64,000 bases of DNA from Desulfomonile tiedjei (GTDB lineage Bacteria > Desulfobacterota > Desulfomonilia > Desulfomonilales > Desulfomonilaceae): contig JACRDF010000013.1 of the NCBI GenBank assembly GCA_016212925.1, positions 1 to 64,000 of the forward strand. The letters are read 5' to 3'. Numbering within the stretch: the stretch's first letter is position 1; every line of letters begins with the position of its first letter. A program made the position numbers and the translations under genes. Below the pieces are notes generated by a model. That model saw only the letters and a program-made list of their open reading frames with translations, did no database searches and was not told the origin of the DNA. Below are positions 1 to 9,096 of this stretch, piece by piece.

Positions 1-204
1 GCTTGGGCAGGTCTGTGGCACCCGACACCAGTTCGCCATAAAAAATATAACATCGCCGAAAGTTGTTATTGCGAGGGCGTCGAGCCCGAAGCAATCTCAG
101 TGGCGAGAGATTGCTTCGTCGCTTCGCTTCTCGCAATGACAACTTTCGGCGATGTTATATTTTTTATGGCGAACTGGTGTCGGGTGCCACAGACCTGCCC
201 AAGC
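1..204. repeat. 204-bp near-perfect palindrome (75-bp arms)
   Basis: Bases 1-75 and 130-204 are reverse complements with a single mismatch (T66 against the partner of C139). The 54-base loop contains a second inverted repeat, GAAGCAATCTC...GAGATTGCTTC. The inner ends of the arms, TTGCGAG/CTCGCAA, match a repeat type seen again at 33617-33716 and 58530-58672. The arms begin at the first base of the window, so the palindrome may extend further left. No gene is seen in 1-410. Confidence 0.9.
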
Positions 205-296
205 AGGTCTGTGCTTCTTCTCTGCCGTGTTCCAAGTTTGATCACAAATCAGTATCACTGGTAATGACCGATTGTGAAGCCCGATGTGTCCGGATT

Positions 297-323
297 GGTA
301 GCCACCAGCCTCCGTGCCGGTGG
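297..323. repeat. REP-like hairpin related to the 37-kb family
   Basis: GGTAGCCACCAGCCTCCGTG followed by CCGGTGG resembles GTAGCTACCGGCCTCCGTG/CCGGTAG, which recurs around 37.1-37.3 and 37.9 kb. This looks like an isolated, diverged copy. Confidence 0.45.
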
Positions 324-410
324 AATGTGTAGATAACTCCCATTAGTTCGGGCAGGCAGGCGCACGGATACTGCCACCTTCTCGTCCTTGAGGTCCGAGC
401 GTCTATTTCA

Positions 411-1676
411 CTAAATGTGCTCTTGTCTGATTAGCCTTTTGAACAGGACGGAGAAAGTGGTGCCTCCTGATTCCCTGCATTCGCGCTCGCTGTTCACGTG
501 CTCGCACATGGCAATGCCGCCCGGACAGTAATCTCGCTGGCCCGCAAGGTGCACACACCCGGTGGTGGAGAAACTTATGTCAATGTAACCTTCGTCAGCG
601 AGCATTTTCAGTTGCATCAATTCCAAACCTTTGCCGCCCGCGTCGAAGTCAAACGGCTTCTTGGTAGAGTACTGCTCCGTAGCCTGCGTATGATGGAAAG
701 CATCAAAAATGAATGGTTGATCTTCTCGGCGGATGCCCACCCCGCGATCCTCGACCTTCAACAGAGGCCCTGAAGGGGTTGCCTCCAGTACAACGGTTAC
801 CGTCCCTCCGTCCGGAGTATTCTCAATCGCGTTCTTGACCAATGTCTGGAGAACCCTCTGAAGCACGTCCGGATCTATCATTGACGAATCAACAGGTTGG
901 AGCCGGTGGAGCAGCGCCACCGATCGATTTGAGCTGCGTTTCCGAAGCGTATCCAGGACGTCAAGGACAAACGGAATCACAGGAAAGGGTCGCGGCTTGT
1001 ATTCTCTGGGAGCAACGATTTCTTGGACGATCCGCTGAACCTCTATCAGCCGGTTCAGGTTCCTCCTTATCCTGTTGAGGCTTTTTTCCCGCTCTTCAGG
1101 CGACAGGTTCTGTCTCGCCAGTATTGGGAGCGAAGCATCTATGATCGCCAGTGGGGTGGTGAGTTCATGCGAAAGATGGTTCACGGCTCGTTGCCTGGCT
1201 CTCTGCATGGATTTCCACGCGGTTATGTCTCGAATGATAACGAGAATCCCGGCGGGTTCCCCTTGGTGGTCGAGATATCGCGAGGCACTGATGTTCACAT
1301 CCAGGACGATTCCGTCCTTCGTGGTTCTCTTGGTCTCAAAGCCGCTCATAGGTTTGCCGCCCCGAAGCAGACGACCGATATGGGCAAGCGAAATCTCCTG
1401 TTCCGATTCCGGCACGAAAGGGATTCGTTTGCCCAAAACCTCTTCTTTTGTCCATCCAAACAGGCGGGTGAATGAATCACTGACATACTTTGCATTTCCG
1501 CTCAGATCGTAAATGACGATTGCGTCGGCAGAGGAGTCTATAGCATTCAGGATGCCCTGGAGAAGCTCTTGAGTCTTCCTGGCCTCCACCTCACTTTGTT
1601 CGAGTCTGGTCGTGAGCTGCCGACTTTCGTGCGGTACACAATGGAGCGGCGCTGACTTGTCAATTTTGTCGGGCAT
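411..1676 (-). CDS. PAS sensor histidine kinase with Cys-rich insert in the ATPase domain
   Basis: This is a predicted cytosolic sensor kinase of 421 residues with no transmembrane segment. An N-terminal coiled coil (about residues 15-40) leads into a PAS domain (about 40-155). The H-box SHELTTP places the phospho-acceptor at His170. The ATPase domain shows the N box (VKNAIENTPDGG), G1 (EDRGVGI) and G2 (GGKGLELMQLK). Between G2 and the last strands lies an insert with Cys374, Cys384, Cys391 and Cys400, ending in SGGTTFSVLF. I recall similar inserts in other deltaproteobacterial kinases, so this may be a family feature, possibly metal or redox binding (inference). No response regulator gene adjoins it, so the partner is unknown. 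The adjacent Hda-like gene is on the same strand 197 bp upstream. Start chosen at the first Met. Confidence 0.85.
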   Translation of the reverse strand: MPDKIDKSAPLHCVPHESRQLTTRLEQSEVEARKTQELLQGILNAIDSSADAIVIYDLSGNAKYVSDSFTRLFGWTKEEVLGKRIPFVPESEQEISLAHIGRLLRGGKPMSGFETKRTTKDGIVLDVNISASRYLDHQGEPAGILVIIRDITAWKSMQRARQRAVNHLSHELTTPLAIIDASLPILARQNLSPEEREKSLNRIRRNLNRLIEVQRIVQEIVAPREYKPRPFPVIPFVLDVLDTLRKRSSNRSVALLHRLQPVDSSMIDPDVLQRVLQTLVKNAIENTPDGGTVTVVLEATPSGPLLKVEDRGVGIRREDQPFIFDAFHHTQATEQYSTKKPFDFDAGGKGLELMQLKMLADEGYIDISFSTTGCVHLAGQRDYCPGGIAMCEHVNSERECRESGGTTFSVLFKRLIRQEHI

Positions 1677-1872
1677 TCCGGATACCTCTTATGAACCTCG
1701 GGTAGGTCGCGGAATTGAAATCGGTTTTAGGGTAACCAAGGCCGTATGGAGATCGCAACCCGGCGTGAATCTGCTCAAATCGGGTTGCTTTCGCATGTGG
1801 TCATCCCCGCGCGCGTTTAGTTCCGCGGGGGAAAGAGGGCCTTGGTTTCTAGCGGCTCGATCGCCTATGGTG

Positions 1873-2616
1873 TCACAGCGCGCCTTGCTTCTCCAGCAAC
1901 TTTATTAGGGGGAGAGTAATGCGGCGCTGAAGTTCCAGCGACGACCGGTCCAAAATGTCAAGGATCATACTAAGATCATTAACGTTTCTGCTCTTCCGGG
2001 TGACAAGATAATGCGTTACATCGGGAGAAATCCGCACATGTTTGTCCCTCGCCATCTTGTCGAGTATCAAGACCCGCACGCTGTCTTCAGGCGGTTCGAG
2101 CCACAGCACCAGCCCCGCGGTAATACGCGATTTCATGTGGGGGTCATTCTCGAAGATCTCATCCGGGGGCAGGCGGGAACTCATTATCAGCGGGGCCCCC
2201 GATCGTACCAGCTGGTTGGAGAGGTTCCACAGATGATGTTTATTGTGATCGTCCATCAGGTGCACGTCGTCAACCAGCACGGCGCACTTTTCTTCGTCGT
2301 TACCGTCCACCGAGGTAACCAGCTCCTCCAGGTCCGGGAAGCTTGCAGGGCTCCCCACTGGCACAATCAGTTTTACGAGGCACTTTTCAGGATCCAGCCG
2401 CTCCTTGAGGTGAGATGCAAGAGCGTTCATCATGTGGGTTTTGCCTGTACCGGCCGCGCCGTGAAGAAAAAGAAAGGGGCGTGGTAATTCCCCTGATTCG
2501 TAAACTGACCGGATAGTCAATAAGGCTTCTCTGATCCCCTCATGGATCACGAGATTGTCCAAAGTGAACCGGGGGGGCGTGGCAAATGGCAAGAGCAGTT
2601 GGGTCATGTCCGCCAT
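1873..2616 (-). CDS. Hda/DnaA-like AAA+ ATPase
   Basis: The protein resembles Hda, the DnaA-related ATPase that couples to the DNA sliding clamp and promotes DnaA-ATP hydrolysis. Near the N-terminus QLLLPF matches the clamp-binding consensus of Hda (QL.LPL). Walker A is GAAGTGKT and Walker B is VLVDDVHLMD; sensor and lid regions follow, giving about 247 residues, the usual Hda size. No DnaA domain IV (DNA binding) is present. An in-frame Met nine codons further upstream (2643) would put the clamp motif deeper, so MADMTQ (2616) or MTQ (2607) is the better start; no strong ribosome-binding site decides between them. Deltaproteobacterial homologues are often only annotated as DnaA-like, and a role in replication control is inferred from the family. 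Confidence 0.8.
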   Translation of the reverse strand: MADMTQLLLPFATPPRFTLDNLVIHEGIREALLTIRSVYESGELPRPFLFLHGAAGTGKTHMMNALASHLKERLDPEKCLVKLIVPVGSPASFPDLEELVTSVDGNDEEKCAVLVDDVHLMDDHNKHHLWNLSNQLVRSGAPLIMSSRLPPDEIFENDPHMKSRITAGLVLWLEPPEDSVRVLILDKMARDKHVRISPDVTHYLVTRKSRNVNDLSMILDILDRSSLELQRRITLPLIKLLEKQGAL

Positions 2617-2858
2617 TCTAAAGTGCAGCGCAAGAATGATCAATGGGGAATCGCCTCCGCCAATTCATTTACATGGAAGAGGCTCCGGCCGGGAAGAAAC
2701 CTGCTTCTCGCGCGGGGTTACAACCAAGAAGCCGGGCCGGTACGAGGGCACCAATGAATCCCTGGGAAGTCGTAGCATTCTCGGTTGTGAAATGGCATTC
2801 CGAGACCTCTCTGCCCGTCCGCGAAAGCGGCAGGACACGAACTTGAAAAACAAAACAC

Positions 2859-2887
2859 TTGACAGTACAAGGCTGGTTGATTAAAAA
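2859..2887 (+). promoter_or_regulatory. possible sigma70 promoter for rho
   Basis: A perfect TTGACA (2859-2864) is followed after 17 bases by TAAAAA (2882-2887), 4 of 6 matches to the -10 consensus. It lies about 200 bp before rho in the otherwise featureless gap 2644-3084. rho leaders are often long and self-regulated; no leader structure could be verified here. Confidence 0.4.
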
Positions 2888-3084
2888 AAGTACAGCCACT
2901 TTTTAGAAACCCCCTTCCAGGAGCACGCTTCCAGCCGAGGAAAATCATGTCGTAACGGGTCGGGGCCATTGAGGTCAAGCGCTGTGGCGTGTGTTTAGCG
3001 ACCCTGCTCGAAAAAAACTTCAGGCGGAACTCCAAAACCAACAGCTTTGTCCCTACCAAAACAGAAAGAGACGCAGGAGATCTC

Positions 3085-4338
3085 ATGGACGTTGCACAAT
3101 TGAAAGAAAAGAAGGTCAGCGAACTTTTGGCCATAGCCAATTCACTTGCCGTTGAAGGCGCAAGCAGCATGCGCAAACAGGAGCTGATCTTCGCAATACT
3201 TCAGGCTCATCAAGCAAGCGAGAAAGAAGCGCCCATCAGGGGCGAGGGAGTTTTGGAAATCCTCCCCGACGGATTCGGATTCCTTCGAGCGCCTGACTAC
3301 AATTATCTGCCCGGACCTGATGACATTTATGTTTCTCCCAGCCAGATAAGGCGCTTCAACATGCGGACCGGCGACACCATTTCCGGATATATCCGGCCCC
3401 CGAAAGACACGGAGCGCTACTTCGCCCTTCTTAAAGTCGAGACCATGAACAGCGAAGATCCGGAGTTGGTTCGAGACAAGGTGCTCTTTGACAACCTCAC
3501 CCCGCTTTATCCGGAGGAGAAACTAAATCTGGAGATAGCTTCGACACAGTATTCGATGCGAGTCATGGATCTCCTGACCCCTATCGGTAAAGGACAGCGC
3601 GGGTTAATAGTCTCCCCGCCCAAGGCCGGCAAAACTGTGCTGTTGCAGCAAATCGCCAACAGCGTGACGCATAATCATCCGGAAGTTTATTTGATCGTGC
3701 TGCTGATCGACGAGCGTCCGGAGGAAGTCACCGACATGCAAAGGTCGGTCAAAGGTGAGGTTATTTCTTCCACTTTTGACGAACCCGCGCAAAGGCATGT
3801 GCAGGTGGCCGACATGGTCATAGAAAAGGCCAAGCGGCTGGTAGAGCACAAAAGGAATGTAGTCATCCTGCTGGATAGCATCACGCGACTTGCCCGTGCT
3901 CACAACACCGTGGTCCCCCCAAGTGGGAAAATCCTTTCCGGTGGCGTTGATTCCAACGCACTGCACCGCCCGAAAAGATTCTTCGGGGCGGCTCGTAACA
4001 TCGAAGAGGGCGGTAGCCTCACCATCATCGCAACTGCCTTGATCGACACCGGCAGCAAGATGGACGAGGTTATCTACGAAGAGTTCAAGGGAACGGGCAA
4101 CATGGAGATTCACTTGGATCGCCGCCTGCTGGAGCGCCGAATCTTCCCGTGCATCGACATCAATCGTTCCGGCACCCGAAAAGAGGAGTTGCTGGTGTCC
4201 CAACAGGATCTCCAGAGGATCTGGTTGCTACGAAAGCTCCTGGCGGACATGAACTCTGTGGATGCAATGGAATTTCTGTTAGACAAGATAATGCAAACCG
4301 ATTCCAACAGAGAATTCCTTGAAATTATGAATAGATAA
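3085..4338 (+). CDS. rho: transcription termination factor Rho
   Basis: Rho is the hexameric RNA-dependent ATPase that ends transcription of untranslated RNA. The product has 417 residues (E. coli 419). The N-terminal helical domain ([18 protein letters not shown]) is followed by the cold-shock-type RNA-binding domain (about 55-125, [22 protein letters not shown]). The ATPase core has the Walker A region [12 protein letters not shown], Walker B ([16 protein letters not shown]) and the Q/R loops typical of Rho. The start at 3085 is set by AGGAG seven bases upstream; the longer frame to 2989 lacks a family counterpart. Rho followed by rpmE, a DUF1385 gene and prfA is an order known from many bacteria. 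A TTGACA-like promoter lies upstream. Confidence 0.97.
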   Translation: MDVAQLKEKKVSELLAIANSLAVEGASSMRKQELIFAILQAHQASEKEAPIRGEGVLEILPDGFGFLRAPDYNYLPGPDDIYVSPSQIRRFNMRTGDTISGYIRPPKDTERYFALLKVETMNSEDPELVRDKVLFDNLTPLYPEEKLNLEIASTQYSMRVMDLLTPIGKGQRGLIVSPPKAGKTVLLQQIANSVTHNHPEVYLIVLLIDERPEEVTDMQRSVKGEVISSTFDEPAQRHVQVADMVIEKAKRLVEHKRNVVILLDSITRLARAHNTVVPPSGKILSGGVDSNALHRPKRFFGAARNIEEGGSLTIIATALIDTGSKMDEVIYEEFKGTGNMEIHLDRRLLERRIFPCIDINRSGTRKEELLVSQQDLQRIWLLRKLLADMNSVDAMEFLLDKIMQTDSNREFLEIMNR

Positions 4339-4560
4339 AAGGCCGGACCGGTTTTACCGCGGCAGCGCGTGCTTTCTGTGCACCCCCATGACTATTCGGC
4401 AGACACCACCAGGCGCTGGTTTCCAACCGCGGCTTGAACCGAATTGTTGCAGGGTGTAACATGCTTTAGGGACACATGGTGTCTCGGCGAACTTTTTCTA
4501 TTTTCTCGACACGTATCTTATGGTAATCTGGAAAGCTTCAATCATGAACGGAGGCGAGCA

Positions 4561-4866
4561 ATGAAAGAGGGAATTCATCCCGAATATAGCGAATCAGTTT
4601 TCAAGTGCGCTTGCGGCGCTGAGGTCCATACGGTCTCCTCGAAGCCCGAGTACAAAGTTGAAATTTGTTCGGCCTGCCACCCATTTTTCACCGGGAAGCA
4701 GAAACTTGTGGACAGCGCTGGAAGAGTCGAGCGGTTTATGAAGAAATATGCAGACGCGAAAGTCTCCACGGGGAAAAAGCCCGCTAAGACAACTCGCAAG
4801 AAAGTCGAACCGGCCGCCAAAAAGCTGCGAATCAAAAAAGAAAAGGCTGCGCCTGCCAAGAAATAG
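4561..4866 (+). CDS. rpmE: 50S ribosomal protein L31 (bL31), zinc form with basic tail
   Basis: This is a 101-residue bL31. Cys16, Cys18, Cys36 and Cys39 make it the zinc-binding (C+) type. The conserved stretch [20 protein letters not shown] is intact. Most bL31 proteins have about 66-75 residues; here an extra C-terminal tail of about 30 residues is rich in Lys and Ala and may help rRNA contact or subunit bridging (inference). GGAGG lies six bases before the start. The gene sits between rho and the DUF1385-prfA pair, a conserved ribosome/termination neighbourhood. The open frame continues upstream to 4444, but that part does not look like L31. Confidence 0.95.
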   Translation: MKEGIHPEYSESVFKCACGAEVHTVSSKPEYKVEICSACHPFFTGKQKLVDSAGRVERFMKKYADAKVSTGKKPAKTTRKKVEPAAKKLRIKKEKAAPAKK

Positions 4867-4990
4867 CCCGTCTATTGACAAGTAGCCCCAAAATCAAGTA
4901 CCCACGACGGGAAGTCTAATTTAGCCGGGATGCAGGAGGCGTGGACCCGATCCTTAAAAGCCTGCACTTTCACCGGCTGAACGGAGCCAC

Positions 4991-5965
4991 ATGTTAATTA
5001 GCAACCACTCCTCAGGCGAAGGCAGTACCAGTCAAATCAAAGTCGGGGGGCAGGCCGTCATAGAAGGAATTATGATGCGGGCCCCGAAAACGTTCACCGT
5101 GGTGGTCCGCAAGCCGGATGGAGAACTGGCGATTCGTGAGGATCGCTGGTACTCCCCGATGGAAAAGTGGCCGACGCTGAAGAAGCCTCTGTTGAGGGGC
5201 TGTATAGTCTTGTACGAAGCCCTTTTCAACGGGATTCAGGCGCTTACATACTCCGCTCAGGAAGCGCTGGGCGAAGAAGAGGAAAAGCTTGGACCTTGGG
5301 CATTGACCGGGACCATAGCTCTGGCGCTTGGCGCTGCAATGCTCTTGTTTGTTGTGGTGCCTCACCTGGCAACGCTGGGGATAGGAGTCCTTACCGGGGC
5401 CGATCTGGGCGTAAGGAGCATCTGGTTCCACGTCATTGACGGCGTGATCAAAGTCAGCATTTTCGTGGGCTATATAGTTCTGATTTCGCTATTGAAAGAA
5501 ATACGACGGGTATTTCAGTACCACGGCGCTGAGCACAAGTCGATTCATGCGTACGAGAAAGGCGACGAGCTGACAGTCGAGAATGCTCGAAAATATCCTT
5601 GCCTGCACGCACGCTGCGGCACAGCTTTTTTACTGCTGGTTCTCGTTTTCAGCATTTTTCTTTTCACAGCGGTATTCCCTTTCCTGCCAAAGGACCTGTT
5701 CGGGAGTAAAATCGCAACCAATGCTTTCTACATTGTTGTGAAGATTTTTCTCTTGCTCCCTATTGCAGGATGCTCTTACGAGATTATTAGAATGGCAGAA
5801 AGGTTAAATAATCCGATTCTAAATGCGTTGCTCCTTCCCGGCATGTGGCTGCAAAAACTAACCACCAGGGAACCGAGCGACGACCAAATCGAAGTGGCCC
5901 TGGTGGCCCTTAGGACAACTCTTGAAAAAGAGGAGATGCGGGCGAAGAGCGAAGCCTCCGCCTGA
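4991..5965 (+). CDS. DUF1385 family membrane protein
   Basis: This 324-residue inner-membrane protein belongs to DUF1385 (B. subtilis YqhQ-like). The hallmark N-terminal motif GGQAVIEGIMMRAP (about residues 18-31) is present, followed by a basic/aromatic region, hydrophobic segments near residues 105-130 and 145-170, the conserved FQYHGAEHKSIHAYE motif with its histidines, a Cys pair (PCLHARCGTAFLL), two more membrane segments and a charged C-terminal tail. The family is reported to be encoded next to prfA in many genomes, as here, but its biochemical role is not established. It starts 124 bp after rpmE and stops 14 bp before prfA, so it is probably co-transcribed with prfA. Confidence 0.9.
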   Translation: MLISNHSSGEGSTSQIKVGGQAVIEGIMMRAPKTFTVVVRKPDGELAIREDRWYSPMEKWPTLKKPLLRGCIVLYEALFNGIQALTYSAQEALGEEEEKLGPWALTGTIALALGAAMLLFVVVPHLATLGIGVLTGADLGVRSIWFHVIDGVIKVSIFVGYIVLISLLKEIRRVFQYHGAEHKSIHAYEKGDELTVENARKYPCLHARCGTAFLLLVLVFSIFLFTAVFPFLPKDLFGSKIATNAFYIVVKIFLLLPIAGCSYEIIRMAERLNNPILNALLLPGMWLQKLTTREPSDDQIEVALVALRTTLEKEEMRAKSEASA

Positions 5966-5979
5966 TATAGCCGTTTACA

Positions 5980-7059
5980 ATGCAAGTACTCTCGAAACTG
6001 GAAGAACTGAGCCGACGCTACGACGAACTCAATGATGAGCTTGCCAGGCCTGAAGTTGTCTCCGATCCCGAGAAGCTTAAGAAGGCGGCAAAGGAACAAG
6101 CCGATCTGGACGATATTATCGTGGCGTACAGGTCTCTTACTGGCGTAATCCGAGAAATCGACGATCTGGAAGAGCTGGTCCGCAACGAAGACGATCCTGA
6201 AATGGTCAGCATGGCCAGGGAGGACCTGGCCGTACTGAAGGACCGGCAGTCTCAAATCGAGGCGGAGCTTAATCTTCTCCTGCTGCCCAAAGATCCGAAC
6301 GACGCGAAGAACACTTTCCTGGAAATCCGGGCGGGCACAGGGGGCGAGGAAGCCGCCCTGTTCGCTGCCGATCTGTTCCGGGCCTATGGCCGTTACGCTG
6401 AAATCCGGGGTTGGCGAGTGGAGGTAATGTCCTCTTCCATGGCGGCCGCGGGCGGCATAAAGGAAGTAATCGCCCTAATACACGGCTCCGGCGCTTATTC
6501 GCAGCTAAAATACGAAAGCGGGGTCCATAGAGTCCAGAGGATACCTACCACTGAGTCTCAGGGCCGAATCCACACTTCAGCGGTTACAGTTGCGGTGCTC
6601 CCTGAGGCGGACGATGTGGAAGTGGCCATCGATCCAAAGGAATTGAAAATCGACGTGTACCGATCCTCCGGTCCTGGCGGCCAGAGCGTGAATACCACGG
6701 ATTCGGCCGTGAGAGTCACGCACTTGCCTACCGGCATTGTGGTTACCTGCCAGGACGAGAAATCGCAGCATAAGAATAAGGCAAAGGCTCTGAAGATCCT
6801 GAAGGCCAGAATCCTGGACCGCATGGAACAGGAAAGGCAATCCGAAATCAGCAAGGAGAGAAAGAGCCAGGTAGGATCAGGAGATCGATCGGAGCGTATC
6901 AGGACTTATAACTTCCCTCAAAACCGTGTCAGCGATCACCGAATTGGTCTGACGCTGTATAAGTTGGACATGGTTATGGACGGCAAGCTGGATGAACTGA
7001 TCGAGCCTCTTGCAATTCATTTCCAGACCGAAGCCATAAAAGAAAATCTTGCCCACTAA
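5980..7059 (+). CDS. prfA: peptide chain release factor 1
   Basis: RF1 reads UAA and UAG stop codons and triggers peptide release. The 359-residue length is standard. GGQ is at residues 233-235 within RSSGPGGQSVNTTDSAVR. The codon-recognition tripeptide lies in RIPTTESQGRIHTSA, reading PTT rather than the common PAT, still within the PxT pattern of RF1. The C-terminal LYKLDMVMDGKLDEL is typical of RF1. The start is 14 bases after the DUF1385 stop with no clear Shine-Dalgarno, so translation may depend on coupling. No PrmC methylase gene follows; instead a radical SAM gene begins 12 bases downstream. Confidence 0.97.
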   Translation: MQVLSKLEELSRRYDELNDELARPEVVSDPEKLKKAAKEQADLDDIIVAYRSLTGVIREIDDLEELVRNEDDPEMVSMAREDLAVLKDRQSQIEAELNLLLLPKDPNDAKNTFLEIRAGTGGEEAALFAADLFRAYGRYAEIRGWRVEVMSSSMAAAGGIKEVIALIHGSGAYSQLKYESGVHRVQRIPTTESQGRIHTSAVTVAVLPEADDVEVAIDPKELKIDVYRSSGPGGQSVNTTDSAVRVTHLPTGIVVTCQDEKSQHKNKAKALKILKARILDRMEQERQSEISKERKSQVGSGDRSERIRTYNFPQNRVSDHRIGLTLYKLDMVMDGKLDELIEPLAIHFQTEAIKENLAH

Positions 7060-7071
7060 GACAGGTCTATC

Positions 7072-8502
7072 ATGAAAAGCGCTCTCGTGCTGGTCCCTCC
7101 AAACATTGCCAGCATGGACTCCGCCGCGGGAGGGCGTTTCCAGGCTACTTACAATGCCGACGGGAGCGCAGCGAGCCACTGGATTCCCCTGTGGATATGC
7201 TACGCAGCGGGAGCGGTCCCCACAGGCCGAGCCATGGACTGCAATGTGGAAGGAAGCTCCAGAGAGCAGTTCCTGGAAACCGTCCCGGATTACGACATCT
7301 ACGTTTTCTACGCCAACCAGGAGACCGTGGCGTACGATCATGAGACTGCCCGGCTGCTCCAACAAACCAAGAAAAACTCTCTAATAGTGTTCGCGGGACC
7401 GTATGCTACGGTGGTGCCTGAGAAGGTCGTTTCAGCGCCAGGAGTGGCTGCGGTGATTCGGGGGGAAGTGGAGTTGCCGCTGCGGGAGTTGTGCCGCGGT
7501 TTGCCGATTGCCGAAATCAGAGGCCTGACATGGAAGGACGGCGACGAAATCATCTCCAACCCCGACGCTGACAAGTTGGAGGACCTGGATTCGCTACCAT
7601 GGGCTTCTCGGATCATCCGCCGCGACCTGCCTCTGTTACGATATCGCATCCCATACCTTAATTATCCCTATATTTCGATTTTCTCAGGTCGCGGCTGTCC
7701 GAGTCATTGCACGTACTGCCTCTGGCCGCAAACGGTAGCGGGCCATCGGTACCGCAAGCGGAGCATATCCGATGTGGCAGCGGAGATGATTTGGATTCAC
7801 AGCGCCCTACCCCAGATCAAAGAAATCCAGATCGAGGACGACACGTTTACGTGCGAACGCGACCGCGTGTTGGAGCTGTGCGACGATTTGCAAGGCAAGG
7901 GTATCACGTGGTCCTGTTGCAGCCGCCACGACCTGCCCGTGGAAGTTTTGGCCCGGATGAAACAAGCCGGCGCGCGTAATCTTGTGGTGGGCTTCGAATC
8001 CGGAAACGACGAGATACTCAAAAGGGTCAAAAAAGGTGTCAATACCGGCCAGGCCAAAACGTTCATGGAGAACTGCCGGAAAGTAGGCTTGCGGGTTCAC
8101 GGATGTTTCGTTTTCGGTCTCCCGGGTGAAACTCGTGACACCATGCGTCAGACCCTTGACTACGCTCTGGAGTTGCGTCCCAATACCGTCCAGTTCGCAA
8201 TAGCAGCCGCTTACGAAGGGACCGTGTTCAACAGTTATTTGAAAGAAATGGGATTCCTGAGACAAGAAGACGGTATCACCAAGACAGGGCATTTGAGTGC
8301 CCGATACGATTACCCTGATTTGTCCGCGGAAGAGATCAACCAATTCAACTACAGCGCGTGGAAATCCTACTATCTCCGACCTTCAACCATCTTCCAAGGG
8401 GCTGTTTCCGCGCTCACAAACATCGAAGATGCCAAGCGCTTCGTCCACGGCGTCAAATACATCGGCCAATACCTCCTCATGAAACAACCCCACGCGAAGT
8501 GA
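7072..8502 (+). CDS. B12-binding/radical SAM protein, HpnJ-like
   Basis: This 476-residue protein has an N-terminal cobalamin-type Rossmann domain (about residues 1-150) with no classical DxHxxG motif. A radical SAM domain follows, with the 4Fe-4S triad Cys209, Cys213 and Cys216 (GRGCPSHCTYC). The following CLWPQTVAGHRYRKRS and IEDDTFT segments resemble HpnJ, a radical SAM enzyme of bacteriohopanepolyol side-chain assembly, so a role in hopanoid or related cyclitol chemistry is possible. No other hopanoid gene is in view, so this is inference; a lipid or cell-wall modifying B12-SAM enzyme is the alternative. It begins 12 bases after prfA and is likely in the same transcript. A decayed hairpin element follows. 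Confidence 0.82.
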   Translation: MKSALVLVPPNIASMDSAAGGRFQATYNADGSAASHWIPLWICYAAGAVPTGRAMDCNVEGSSREQFLETVPDYDIYVFYANQETVAYDHETARLLQQTKKNSLIVFAGPYATVVPEKVVSAPGVAAVIRGEVELPLRELCRGLPIAEIRGLTWKDGDEIISNPDADKLEDLDSLPWASRIIRRDLPLLRYRIPYLNYPYISIFSGRGCPSHCTYCLWPQTVAGHRYRKRSISDVAAEMIWIHSALPQIKEIQIEDDTFTCERDRVLELCDDLQGKGITWSCCSRHDLPVEVLARMKQAGARNLVVGFESGNDEILKRVKKGVNTGQAKTFMENCRKVGLRVHGCFVFGLPGETRDTMRQTLDYALELRPNTVQFAIAAAYEGTVFNSYLKEMGFLRQEDGITKTGHLSARYDYPDLSAEEINQFNYSAWKSYYLRPSTIFQGAVSALTNIEDAKRFVHGVKYIGQYLLMKQPHAK

Positions 8503-8529
8503 AGGGGACCTGAAGAGTAAAGAGCATTT

Positions 8530-8680
8530 CCGGGGAGGGCGTTTTTGCAAAAACTGCTGCGCGCAGGGCGATAACCAGCCTTTATGCCGCTGAGGCCTTA
8601 GCGAATCGACGGGTCCATCGAAGACATATATGGCCCCACGCCTAGTGGCCCCCGCACCTCTCCGCAAAAACTCCCACATC
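8530..8680. repeat. decayed copy of the terminal-hairpin element
   Basis: CGTTTTTGCAAAAACTG and, about 95 bp later, CCCCCGCACCTCTCCGCAAAAACTCCCACATC-type sequence match the ends of elements seen at 14148, 16395, 18732 and 59496, but the GC arms have decayed and unrelated sequence separates the parts. The gap 8503-9096 holds only this and the REP unit at 8811. Confidence 0.5.
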
Positions 8681-8810
8681 TTGATCAAATATGAACATTG
8701 CCAAGATCTTTGCCGAGTTTCCTATGACAACATCTCGTCATTACTTAGAAAACAGTAATCCAGCAAGATGCACCAACGAGATTGTGCTTGATTGCGCACG
8801 CCTTCTCGAT

Positions 8811-8965
8811 GGGTGGCCCGGACGCCACTGCGTCCGGGTCGCGTAGCGACAAGAGGTGATTTTCAACCTAAGAAGTTGCCCCGGCTGTCGTGGGATAAGG
8901 TAGACTTCGCGGAACAGCCCCTCTTGTTCCTTCGGAACCCGGACGCAGTGGCGTCCGGGCCACCC
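8811..8965. repeat. REP pair (family 1), left flank of RAYT 1
   Basis: A 155-bp unit begins with GGGTGGCCCGGACGCCACTG and ends with the reverse complement, CAGTGGCGTCCGGGCCACCC. Between them lie GTCGC, GCGACAAGAGG and CCTCTTGTTCC elements. The same composite recurs at 10062-10218 (157 bp) and, truncated, at 9329-9425. This is the arrangement of a bacterial interspersed mosaic element (BIME) made of two inverted REPs. Confidence 0.88.
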
Positions 8966-9096
8966 AGTGGAATTCAGCTTCTTACTGCCCTGAGACTAGA
9001 GAATCTCCGTTGACAAATTAGAGAATGGGTCTAAACCTAATTGACATTGCCAATCTCTTTCTGTTCAACAACACTACGTCTATCAGGGGGGATGTC

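Noticed and set aside
63-332. Open frame of 89 codons across the left palindrome
   Set aside because: Most of it is repeat sequence; no motif or ribosome site.
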